Below are positions 31,829-44,102 of a DNA stretch of 64,000 bases, piece by piece; within the stretch, counting starts at the first letter, position 1, and every line of letters starts with the position of its first letter. The stretch lies in contig CM043700.1 of assembly GCA_023935145.1 (NCBI GenBank), forward strand, positions 27,005,001-27,069,000, read 5' to 3'. Made by a program: the position numbers and the translations under genes. The stretch comes from Bretschneidera sinensis. Lineage: Eukaryota; Streptophyta; Magnoliopsida; Brassicales; Akaniaceae. The notes under the pieces are model-generated. The model did no database searches, was not told the origin of the DNA, and worked only from the letters and a program-made list of their open reading frames with translations.

Positions 31829-32287
31829 CTCTTATGCTCTCTTAAGGAACAACTCAGTATACACCCATGCTGAATCCCTTAAGAGAGAAAAGAGTTAGAG
31901 TATACACCATGCCTAACTCGTTGCTTAGGGAGATCAATAGTCTAAGGTGTGGACCAATCCCTTAGGTTGGCAATCATTAAATATTCAGAGTATAACTAAA
32001 GCATTGGCATATTGTTTTATTATGTTAAAGCATAATTAGTGGTAGATATCAAAGCCTTACACTTTTATCATTATCTTGTTTCTTGTTTCTTGTTTTATCC
32101 TTATCAATCCAAACTCATATTTTCTTTATCTTGTTTTATATTGTGAAAGTAATTCTAGATAAAAATTCACCAAACCCTGTGGAAATGATCTCTCACTTGC
32201 ACACTACACTACTACAGACCTTGTGCACTTGCAAGTAAAACAAGTACGATTATTTACTTATTTATTTAGGTAGATAAACGTCCAACA
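31829..32287 (+). repeat. Truncated solo LTR F (copy 2)
   Basis: Last 459 bp of LTR F, equivalent to 20701-21159, with c-to-t near the junction (31830) and g-to-a at 32162. Confidence 0.93.
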
Positions 32288-34106
32288 CTATGTCATTTGT
32301 AGTCAGGTTGGAATGAATAATAAAAACATATTATTGAAATTTAACACTCTATGATTGAGTAGTTGTTTCGCGCCATGTGATTTGGTTACGGTTCCATGTG
32401 ATTTGGGACGATCCATATGATTTGGATCAGTTTTATCTTTTATGTTTAGTTTATCTTTATCTCTCCCAGTGGTATCAGAGCCCAAACCTCGATCCCCCAT
32501 CACTGTTATCATCGCACCAAAATCCACAGGTGAACAATACCCGTATCCCATGAACAGTAGTAGTTGTGCTTGTAGCCACATTCTTTCTTGCTATCTGCCT
32601 CCTGCCGCAGTCAACCACAACCCATCTTAGCTTTGCCGCAGTAGATCCAAATTTTTCGACCACTCATCTCGATCAAGGTTTTGTTTTGTTTTTCTTTTCT
32701 TTATTTTTTTTAATTTTCCGTATTAAAAAAATAAAAAGGTGAAAAAAAACAGAAAAAAGAAAAAAAATTAATTATGTTTGAGCTATTTTAATATCATGTC
32801 TTACCATACTCAGAGTCGTATTCGAAACCTATAAGCTCAGTTATCAAGTAATTATTCTTGCTTGGATGAGTTGAAATCCAAAATGATCAAGTATGGTTGG
32901 TGTTATCTTCCCCGAAGTATGTGCGAGGAATATGAAGAACTTCAATATTGGGTTTATCGTGATGAGAGATGGCTTGAAGAGTTAAAGACCCAATATGAGT
33001 ATGAGTATGAGTAGAGTTCTCAAGATGTCCATGCTTTGAATGGTAATGGCGATTATATTTATGATGATGAAAGAGTTGATTATAAAAATTATTATTATGC
33101 TCCTAAAGATGATTACCATGGTTTTGTTGGGTATGATCGTGCTTACGAACGTTATGAGAGGTATGGTATATACGATGAGCTTGTGATAGAACAGAAGACC
33201 AACCTAATAGCTTCACTCCAAGTTCGAGAGAAGATAATCCAATTGCTGACATAATACAAAGACTTATGCAAGCCCTTGGATGTTGTGACAGTGCACGATT
33301 ATCTCGAACTTGATAATTCAAAGCTCACTGATGATAGAGAAGACTCTAAAGAGTGACAAGTGAAGTCAATGAGAATGAAGATATTCAAGTGAAGGTTGCA
33401 CTTGTTGAACCAGCTTTTTTGTGTAATTGACTTGGTTGAGCCAGTCCAGCAAGATTTTATTAAGCCTATTGAGGATGTTGAACAGATTCAAGACAAATAG
33501 GACGACAATCTTGATTGTAAGATTGGGGTTCGAGTTGACGCACATGACCTGGATATTTATTTCATCCTACCTACCTGGTTTCACGCACCCTGACAACAAA
33601 CATTTCCAGCAAAATATTTTTCACCTTGTGACTTCTGCTTCAAAGACTTTCACAACTATGTTTTGTTTCTCTATGCCTCAGAGCTCTTGCTCTGAAACAT
33701 TTTTCAATTCGAGGACGAGTTCTTTTTAAATGGTGGAGAATGATGGGAACACGAGGAAAATTATTAGGGATTTTAATTTAGGAATTGAGGGATATGGAGA
33801 TAATTATGTAATCAAAAAATATTATGGGTATCTAGGTGTAGTTAATTTTTATATTGAAGTTTCCTTTCATAGTTTAGTTTCTTTATCGGATCAGGGTTAA
33901 GATCTCTATATAAGAGGCATCCCTATGTCATTTGTAGTCAGCTTGGAATGAATAATAAAAACAGATTATTGAAATTTAACACTATGTGATTGAGTAGTTG
34001 TTTCACGCTATATTAATTGGTTGCGGTTCCCATATGATTTGAGACGATCCTTGTGATTTGAATCGATTTTATCTTTTATGTTTAGTTTATATTTATCTTT
34101 TCCCTA
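32288..34106 (+). mobile_element. Element E, 5'-truncated (copy 2)
   Basis: Equivalent to 21160-22978: rest of the left LTR to 32468, primer site, interior, right LTR 33741-34106. The interior ORF is cut by CAG-to-TAG at 33012-33014, so only the part from 33036 is open. A second difference (a to g) is at 33525. Confidence 0.9.
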
Positions 34107-36412
34107 CTGTACTACATCATTGGGCAACAGTAGATTGCTTCTTAGCACTCCAAGAGATGATGTTTGATTTGAGAAAGTTACAAAACCCAATAGGGGAGCG
34201 TCGAGTTTATGGACAACCAATCCAGTTAGAGTCCGAAAAAGCATACAAGTTAAGGGTGTTTCGTCGGTGAATGCGTAAACCCATGTGCAATGTAGCACTG
34301 ATATAATGAAGTATGGGCTTCACCATCTAAAAACGTAACACTGTAGGATTTGCATATACCGACACACAACATTCACAACATAGGGCAAATCTGGATGAGT
34401 AAGAGTAAGATGTTGTAGTGCACTGACAATACTATGATATTGCGTAGCGTCAGCAAGTTCAGTGGATGTGCTATTAGATTCAAAAGGTTTGACAGACATT
34501 GGAGTGGAAATGGGATCGTGTGAGGATGTTGGAAGCATAGGTTGATTGAGAGAGAAAAAGGCCAGAAGGTGTGTGGGTGACTTGTATGCCTAAAAAGTTA
34601 TGAAGAGGACCAAGATCTTTCATAGAGAATTTAGTACTTAAAGAATTGATAAGATCATCAATAAGTGAAGAATTGTCACCACTGAGAACAATATCATTGA
34701 CATTGAGTAATAAGAGCAATATATGACCATGATGATAGTAAACAAACGGTGAAGAATCTGAAGTGCTGTAAAAGAACCCATACTCAAGAAAAAATTCACT
34801 GAAGCAATCAAACTATGCCCATGGAGCTTGCTTAAGACCATACAAGGACCATTGCAATTTACATACAAAGTGAGGATATTTCGTATCAACAAAGCCAGAG
34901 GGTTATGTCATGTAAACAGGAGTTTGTAAATAGATGTAAAAAGGAGTTTAGTGACGTCAAGTTGGCATAACAACCAATTTTTAATAGTGGTAGTAGTAAG
35001 GACAAGACGAATGGAAGCAAGTTTGATGACAGGGCTAAAGGTATCATGGAAATCAATACATGCCTTCTGATGAAAACCTTTAGCAACCAAGCGTGCTTTG
35101 ACCCATTCTGATTCACGAGCTTTGAATGTAGCTCAAATTCATAAGCTTTCAAGTGATACTGCATCTTTGAATGTAGCTCAAATTCACGAGCTTCAGATGC
35201 TTGTGAAAATGCCTTGGTGAGAACATTCCACAAATCTTGTGAAGTTTTGGTCCATACAGGATAACCAAGAGCGTCTTCAGAGAGTGTGATCCAAGCTTTG
35301 ACTAATCGGTCAATTCGAATCTTTGACGTGAAGTCTAGATTTGAGATTCGTTTTTCGTCTGCACCATCAATTTCGTGATTTGGTTTTGATACCTCACCAT
35401 TAATGAAGCCTAGGAGGTCTTGACTTTCAATCAATGAGAGGAGGAGAAAATCATTTGGCGTAAGCTTAAGTGTGACAAAATTTACTATATTCAGTGTTGC
35501 AGGATATTGGTAGGTAGGTGCGGTAGTCATTTTGGTTTGAGAGATTCTCTTAGTAGGCTCTAATACCATAAAGAAATTCAAGAACAATAGAAAAAAGATA
35601 GATTCACACACTCTGTGTATGATCTGTGTTCAGTATATAAAGAATATTACAGCTGTATGATAACAAGCTTTCCTAATTACAAAAGGATTGATAAACATCT
35701 ATTGATGAGGTAATACGAGTTGTTAATGCCAAAAATTTGTTGCTGAGCTGAAGGCTCCTCTTCCGACGTCCTAAATGAATAAAGAGGGGTAATACTAAAG
35801 AGTCACCGGAGGAGAGGGGTGGTGCCTCTGAGGACTCTCCGATGCCTTTGTTAGTACAAGGTTTTAAGAAAATGGAGAGAGTTATGATATCAGTGTTTCA
35901 GTGATGAGCTTGAATTTGAAGATGATATTGGATTCACATACCTTGGGACTTTTATAACGATTCAGAGGCAAGTTGACCACGTGCTCGGGATGGCGTGATC
36001 CCTGAGATCCCGCTCTTCTGGTGAAAGGTCTTATCGCGTGTTCGGTGATGGCTCAATCCCTGAAATCACGCTTAAACTTCTGCATGGAGGAGTCCGTGAG
36101 TAACGATGGTTTCGTCAACTGCTCGTCCACGTGTCGTCCAATCATTGGAGGGGAGTTGTCCATGTGTCATCAGGCTATTGGAGGGTGAATTATCGGTGTG
36201 GCCACGTGTCGCCTGATCATTGCAATGAAGTGTTATCCACGTGTCACCAGGCTATTGGATGGTGAATTTATTCTCTGTATCACAAGTCTATTAGGAGATT
36301 GATTATCCTTATCAGTTAGGAAAATCCTTATCAACTAGGATAGAGTGTCCTTATCTGGTATCTGCTAGGAGCATACATATCTTCTGATGTTGTTGCTGGT
36401 TTAGGGACTACA
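34107..36412 (-). mobile_element. Copia D remnant (copy 2): reverse transcriptase, gag start, 5' LTR
   Basis: Equivalent to 22979-25284, with no difference noticed. Reverse transcriptase and gag pieces are at 34107-35530 and the 5' LTR at 35569-36412. The RNase H end and 3' LTR are absent because the duplication starts inside element F. Confidence 0.92.
35721..36282. mobile_element. Solo LTR G (copy 2)
   Basis: Equivalent to 24593-25154, including the repeated CACGTG-containing block. Confidence 0.82.
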
Positions 36413-36689
36413 TAACTGTGTGGTGTAATATATGCGAGTAGTTAGGGTTTTGATTTCCTCTTTTTTATGTATTTATCTACTATTGTATTAACCTGCTAAA
36501 CTGAGAGTAAGGGAGAGCTAGAAATTTTCTTCTTCTTTTTTTCATTTTTCGAACTCGGGGCTGAAAAGTGAGAAGAAGCATTCAGAGGAGGACCTTGTTA
36601 TTTGTACGTTTGTCCTTTTCTGTTGTGTTCTCGACAGCTCAGTAATGGCGGAACCATTAATAGTTTGTGATACGGTCCTACGTTGTTAC

Positions 36690-36738
<49 letters not shown>

Positions 36739-37492
36739 GCGAAAGAGATTTATTGTGACAAAACGACACATTTTTAATAAATTATGCAAATATTATTAGC
36801 GAAATTTTTAATAATCATCAACAAAGATTTTTTTATTTAAGAATAAACTTTTAACACGGTACCAACAAAAAGCTGTCGAAGTATCATTAGCATTATTTTT
36901 TTCACTTCAATTAAATAAGTCAATTTTTTTTATAACATATCTATTAATATAAGTATTTGAGAAAAAAAATTAAAAAACTTTTTATTATGTTGTGTGTTCA
37001 ATATTTAATTTGAGTATATTTATTATTTTGCCAAGTTTGCTTTTTTGTTTTTTTATCGTCAAAACAACGTGGCTTTGGTTTTATATTTATTTGGGATATA
37101 AAACTTAATCGATAAATACTATAGATACTCGAAATAATAATAAAATAAATAAAAACTCAACATAAAACTAGCTTGGATTCGATATTCAATGAAATAAAAT
37201 AAGATTATATTATAAAAACTGAAAATTAATTAACATGATTTTTTTATTCCAACTCAAAGATAGTTTTAATATCTGTAGTTATGCGATATATATAAAGTTA
37301 AATATTTAAACCCAATAAAAAGTCTAAAGTGATAAACTACAATTTATAAATATTTAAAATAAAAAATAACAATCAAGTTACATAGTAAATTAATATATAT
37401 TAGATATTTAAATAATTAAATTAACAATATTTCATGATAAAGAGTTTCACCATAATTAAGCCAATTGAATATACCGGTTAATCATAAAATAT
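36413..37492. other. AT-rich gap without gene (copy 2)
   Basis: Equivalent to 25285-26361. It includes the TA microsatellite at 36692-36737 (one unit longer) and a one-base gain in an A run near 37366. Confidence 0.6.
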
Positions 37493-38241
37493 CAGGGCAT
37501 GTTTGGTAACAGTTTTCAGTTTCTAGTGTTCGAAAAGAGTTTTCAGTTTTCAATGTTCAAAAACATGTTTGATAACAGTTTTCGAAAACTGTTTTCAAAA
37601 TAATTTTCCGTTAAATGCTGTTTGGAGGATCAGTTTTCAAAACCTGTTTTGAAAATAGAAAACTGTTTGGATTACACTTTCTTGTAATTGTTTTCAGCTT
37701 TCAGTTTTCAGTGTTCAGTTAAAATTTTAATATCTAAAATTAATTTTATTTCTTGTATTTACTAAATACAATTTTTTAAGCAAACATCAAATACTTGAAA
37801 ATAATTAATATTATTTTATTTTTAAAATGTTAGTATTTTTTATATATCATCGATCAAACAAAACAACACTTTTCCCTTGGCCATGTCATGTTAGTTAAAT
37901 AAATTCTTAAAAATAAAAATAAAAAATACAATACAACTTTTACGATTTAATAAAATTTGAACAACTAACCCATCAAATACAATATTGAATTTGTTCAATA
38001 TCTGAAAAATGACATACTTTTCTTCTTAAAAATAAGATAGTTGAAGACAGTTTTAAAATACAATATTCATTGATTAAATACAACTTTGATAAATTGATAA
38101 AATGAAAATGCATGGCCCAAAATTCTTCCTTCAAACGGCCCAAAATTTGTCAGCATGACCCAAACCAAAAGATAATGTGATAAAAGGAAGCATAATTTAT
38201 TAGCTCTATCAGATACTACACTGAAATTGCTATTACAGTTT

Positions 38242-39979
38242 TCATTCTAGGAGGTCATGTTGGTAGCTAAATACCTCCTGTTGGCTTTTCTTCAGTATTT
38301 TTTGTCTTTGAATGAATTTATCACTAAGAAAAGAATCCATGCTTTCAAATGGGAGTCTACCAAACCAACGCTCAGTCATAACTTTCTGTAAGTTGAGCTT
38401 GATACTATGCAACCAAAATACATCAATCAATATCCATCAGACTGATAAATCTCCTCCTACATGCTTAATTACAGGGAGAATTTGGGAAATGAAAAATTGG
38501 GAAGCAAGGTGAAAATGAATCAAAATATGTTATCAATCGTAAGCTTTCTTTTAGGATGACCTTTCTCTATGATCTGCTTTTGCCGATCCATGAAAGTAGA
38601 GCTTTTGTTAGCAAATAATCTCCAGAGATTGATCACCGAAAGCTCAAAAAAGTTAGCAACTGCAAGGTCAGCCTGCACCAGATCATACCTGCATGTTTCC
38701 ACACTAAACAATATCAGAATGCACAGTGCAAAGATCTCAAACTGTTTTTCAACAAAAATTACAAATCAAATTAACAAAGGTATTGGATATCCAACTTTCT
38801 GAGCTTCCATTCTGTTACTAAATGCAGTTGCAAAATACAAATTCATCCTTCATATTATGTGGCCAAAACATCAATGATCACACTCACACATGCACAACAC
38901 AAAGGGAGAATAGTCACAAGGGATCTGAAATGTATTTGTGATAGCAGCATTTAGCTGATTAGGAGGTGCTCGGGTGCTGATTAGGAGGTGTTTATCCATA
39001 AATATTGATTTATTTCCAAGGACCCAATCTCTCCAGAGATGTACAAGGCCTTGAGGATCACTGTGGATAAAACTCAAGGAAAATTTTCAAATACTTTCCT
39101 CAAAGACACAATTATTCTAAGATTGACTCGAGCTCATATGGGGCTACAAGAACTTGAGCCAAGGACCTTCTTGAAAAAGAAGACTGGACTGATTACGTAC
39201 CAAAGGTACTACAAAGACTTTGACTTCACAGAGCTGTAAACAAACTGATTTACTCATGAACAACTTGAGCTCAACTCATTACGGGCCCATTTGACACAAT
39301 TAATCACACCTCATAAACCAATCTCCTCCTTTAGTTTCAGGCTTGCTTAATTAACAAGCCAGTAACTGAGACTGATAAAAAAAAAGTGAGTATATGTAGT
39401 CTAGGAAGAAAAAAAAAACCTTCTCTGTTTTTAAGCATGCATATCATGTTTCTCAAAATCTGTTGGAATCAAAAGAGGCCAGAGTACTGTAATTAATTTC
39501 ATGTAAGTGAAACTCGAATGAACATTTCTGACAATCATGGCAGCAAGAACAAGAAATGATTGCAAGCAACAGATGGAAAAACACAAAGGTAAATCTGTGG
39601 AACAAATGCTTGTAAGACCAAAGTTTAGGGGGAAAATGTCCTACACATCAAATGCAAAATATAGTTGACAGGATCTGATTGTTTAAAACATTCTTACTGC
39701 ATCATTAAGAGAGATATTTAGAAAATTTACAAGAGCACATAGAGGTAAACATAAAAGAATTTAGTATACCCATATCAAAAGAATAGTAAATACAATGAAT
39801 TCTTTTATGGTATTCACATCTTTTGTTTCCTTCTTCAGGACCAAAGGGAACAAAGAGAAAACCAAGACTAAAACAGAAAAATAGAGCAACTTGCTCATTA
39901 AGTTGATCATATTCCACACAGCCACTGTGCCAACTCCATCACCAGTGAAGAAAAGGTGATTTGGACTCATCCTGATCAA
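38242..39979 (-). other. Unrecognised minus-strand coding fragments (copy 2)
   Basis: Equivalent to 27111-28848; the same peptides are encoded. Confidence 0.35.
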
Positions 39980-40388
39980 TCAAACTTGGTTCTGACCAAA
40001 TAGCAAATGTAACTAGTTTTTTTTTTTCCTTATTTTGAGACAAGGCACCTTATTTTAAATAAGTTTTACTGCTGAATTCAAACTGTATTGACAAAGATGT
40101 AGGAATTCTATAACTATTTTAAGCAGTTTTTAATCCAGACTTGAATATCTCTTTCTTTATATTATTTTCTTCCTTTTTTTCCATCTTCACTTGTCTGTAG
40201 TATCCAAATTGGACCCTCTTAATTAGTTAATTTGGAAGAGACAACTTCAACAAATTATAATGAAATTTATCAACAAATATCTTCCCTTTTCCCAATTGAA
40301 AATGTAAGTCAGCAACAAATTAAATATAGCTGCAAATTCTGACCAACTGAGCTTTATAAATTGGATTTTCTCTGAGCTCAAACTGACC

Positions 40389-40798
40389 ATGGCTGCAAAA
40401 CAAGTTTCATCATGTTTACTTACACTAGTTGTGATCTCCTTACTACTTATTCCTGTGCTAGCTATAGCATCAATCAGGGTTAAATCTTTGAATATAATCA
40501 AGAAACTGAACCACAAAGGCCCATATATTGGTCTCATCACAGTTTATCCAACTGAAGATGATGCATTTTTCTCAGCTGGGGCTTTGAAACCTCATCCTAC
40601 ACACCCATTTGTGGATCTTTCAGGTATGTATTGTCTTCATCAAATCTCTTGTTAAGTTTGTTGATATTGGATAAAATACTACTGGATGTTGCAGGAAGAC
40701 GATTTCGGGTTGGAAGAAGGGTAGTCCAACGGAAAGAAGAAGAAGCATTAAACCAAACAAGCTACTATACATTGTGTTTAATCCATCAGATGACCTAA
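40389..40798 (+). CDS. Bark-storage-protein-like 5' end with a foreign tail (copy 2)
   Basis: Same two exons (40389-40623 and 40695-40798), same intact 112-residue frame and TATA-like site as at 29258. No coding difference was seen between copies. Confidence 0.6.
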
Positions 40799-40992
40799 TA
40801 AATGCTTCCCCCTTCTCTTAAAAACCAAAATTTGGTATCTACCTAAATCATATACCTCAAACCCAACACTGCAACCACAACAAGCATAACAATCAACAAC
40901 TCCAAATCTTACCCAACCAGTATCATATAAACAGAAAAAAAAAAAAACAAGGTCATGTTACCAATACAGATTAATGGTTAAATCCAAATCAC

Positions 40993-41421
40993 CTGAAGGG
41001 AAGAGAACCTAGGAGAGTTGAGCAAACCGGAGGGACTCAACCCATGAGGCACAGTGAATAATGGAGACCTAGCAGCAACCACCAAATTCATGGGCCTGCT
41101 GTGCTTAAAACCCGAACCGTTCTCACCCCTATCTCTCAGACCCACTTTCTTGCAAGAATTATCCATCGAATTGGTACTCAAGAAGGTTGGTCTAGCCCCT
41201 GGAGAAGCCATGGCCCCTGCCAGGAGCTGAGAAAAGGACCTGTACTATGTGTCAGGGTAGTTGTCTGAGAAGAAAGAAGAGACCAGGGTCATGGGCCCTG
41301 GACTCAGCCCTGATGCACCACCGGTGAAGAGGGTCTCCATAGCTGGTCTCGGTGGCAGACTAATTGTCGGTCGTGCTGTTGCTGCAAGTTTTGTTATCGC
41401 AGATTCTTCTTCCTTTTCCGT
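40993..41421 (-). pseudogene. WRKY3/WRKY4-like first exon, disabled (copy 2)
   Basis: Equivalent to 29862-30290, with the same lost start and premature TAG, so both defects predate the duplication. Confidence 0.8.
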
Positions 41422-42035
41422 CTAAAACGGAGTGACGGCAGCAAGCTGACGGTCACCTTCTGGGTTTCAGTTGTATGGGTGGTGGAGAGGAATAAATCGC
41501 GATCTGTGAGAGAAGAGGAAAAATGAAAGCACAAAGAAGAGAAAACAGGAAATAGGGAGAGAGAAAAGGGTGGAAAGAGTTGCAGAGAGAGGGGGAAGAT
41601 GGCGAGAAAACTTGGAGAAGAAAGGGCTAGGATGCTACCTTGATTCTGAAACCAACTCGATCGAGAGAAGAGAGAAGAGAGCAGAGAGCAGAGAGAGCAG
41701 AGAGTCGTGTTTTAGGGGCTGAGAAATGAGAATAAACACTGAAAACACTGAAAAGGGTTTTTGAAAACCCTCCCCAAACATGGGCTCAAGGGCTCAATGT
41801 GAGTTAAAACACTATTGTGATGCTTTTTTACATGAAGATGTAATTATTCATGTAGTTCTTTTTACAATTAATAGCTTGTACTTACTTCTTACTACTTACT
41901 TTTTTCCCTTAACAATATATCATTTTTGCAAGGTAATGAAAATTCTCTTGGTAACGAACCAAAAACATAATAATTTTTGGTGCTGTCATGGCTGTGAGCA
42001 TGATTGGTTAAAAGATCAACAGACTGGTTTGTTTA

Positions 42036-44102
42036 TGTAACAATTCATCCCGAGTTGGTCACTCTTGAAACGGTGTCATCACATTTTGAAAATCACAGCA
42101 CGACACATATGCAACAATAAAAATAATACTAACAGAAATTCTTTTACATCAATCCTCAACCCTCAACAGGGGAGATACATTAATATGATATTGACTTAAA
42201 TATTTTACACAACGTAATATGCATGAATATTTACAAATAAAATTTTATTTTATTTTTTCATTAGTCTGAGGATGTTGACACGTATGTGACTTACAGAAAA
42301 AGATTTTGTCCGAACCTCAACTCACCAAACTATTTATCCTGCCTGCTACCTGAAATCATTGTACAATGAGGGGTGAGCTTCACAAGCTCGGTGAATTAAA
42401 TTTACTAAAAGTATTCAGTTTTTATAAATAATCTTTCAATATTAAATCAATAATAGCAGTCTACTTATTCTCTATCAATCTTTTCTTCTTATTTATTGGT
42501 TCACCTCAAGACCATCAATTATCTCATAATTACCTCGCAATGAGGTTCACATCATAAAATCTACCATTTAGATGATTCTTGTTACCATAACTGTTTCTCT
42601 GTGAGACTCATCCATTTATAAATAAATTCACAATAACACACCACACATCAGCATTTCAATAATGCAAGCAATAATTAAAACAGATGCAATGCATGAATTA
42701 TTATTATGGGAACGTCTTCCCATATGTCGACATTTTTTTATTATCTTAGACCGGCCCCCTCCTGGTTCTTTTCTTTCTCATTTAGACTAGTTGCCTTCCT
42801 AGTTCTTTTCTTTACAGCTTGTCCCGGCCACCACAGAATTTATTTCCAGCATATACCGGCTGTCACGATGTCCTTTTTATTTCTAGCATATACAGGTTGT
42901 CACAGTTTTTCAGTTAAGCCGACTATATTCCTTGTTCTTTTCTTTTCGTTTAATGCATATGCATATAAATAATAATATATATAAAAAAAACAAACATGAA
43001 TTCAAATATTTAATTTTGGTTATCCTGATTTTTCTCAAATTATATAAAGAAATTTTCAATAAATTCCTCTCATCCCAAATCACATCAAATCATCTATTAA
43101 AGCTTGTCAATATTCACTAAATTTCATCCAAAATCACATTAAATCATCCATCAAAGCTTGTTAAGAACTATTAAATTTCATCTCCTCATAATTCATATCA
43201 AAACATTAATCATATCTCATCAATAATTTTATTTATCATCATCATTATTAAATTAACTCGTTATTCTAATAATATTTCTTCTCATATAATAATTTTTCTA
43301 CATGTCCAATATTTATATCATTTCTATCAACTAACTCTTTATCTATTACCAAAATATAAGCTAATAATTTATTTTAATATTATCACTAGATTTTTCATTT
43401 TTATTTAGATTACTTAAAGTAAATCTAACTCACCACGTAGCACTTAAAGCTACCCGTGGATCATCTTCTTGCCTTTCCCATTCTTCTTAGAAATTTTTCC
43501 CAGTTGCAGATCGTCAATACCTGACATAATATTTGTATTAAATTTCTAATTATTTTTTAAATTCTTCATAAACCACACTCTTTGAAAATTCCCACTTTGA
43601 ATTCCGAAAATTTTCATGAATGCTAAAAATTCAAAAATAAACATTATGTTATTACCTTTTATTTTTCTGATACCTTCTCATGATTCTCTATGAAATTCCG
43701 CAGTAAATTCCTTCAAATTTTGCTCTTTCGACCTTTCTTTCAGTCCCCAAATATTTAGAGAAAACAAGAAATCAAAGGAAAATGTAAATGAAAACATATA
43801 AGTAATATATATAAGTATATATACTATACCCCTTTTTTTCTTTGACAGTCTCCCCTTTCTAAGTTTGCCACAAATTTACGAACATGGCTTATATGCATGG
43901 CAGCAAGTTCCCACATGTCACAAATTTTGACTTTTTTTTTTTCTTCTTCTGGACGTTCACGTTCCAAATTTTTTTTTAACTATTTTTTCAAAAGAATTAT
44001 TTTATTCAATATTAAATCCTTCAAGTAAATATATTATTTTTATTTCATGTTATATTTATTAAATTACTTATTTACCCTTACTTTACGATTACAGGTATTA
44101 CA
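42036..44102 (-). repeat. 3' LTR of Gypsy H
   Basis: Plus-strand TGTAACAATTCATCC...CAGGTATTACA. Matches 48484-50572 over its whole length with many substitutions and gaps. The right edge of the tandem duplication falls at 42968 inside it. Confidence 0.87.

Larger units (their letters stand above)
37493..41787. mobile_element. Candidate hAT-like element carrying gene fragments (copy 2)
   Basis: Equivalent to 26362-30647, with the same terminal sequences and contents. Confidence 0.35.
31829..42968 (+). repeat. Direct tandem duplication, copy 2 (11,140 bp)
   Basis: Repeats 20701-31828. The junction reads gcatataa then ctcttatgctctc. The left source edge reads ccacaa then cccttatgctctc, so the only shared bases at the breakpoint are AA. 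The right edge continues into the rest of the Gypsy H LTR. Confidence 0.97.
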
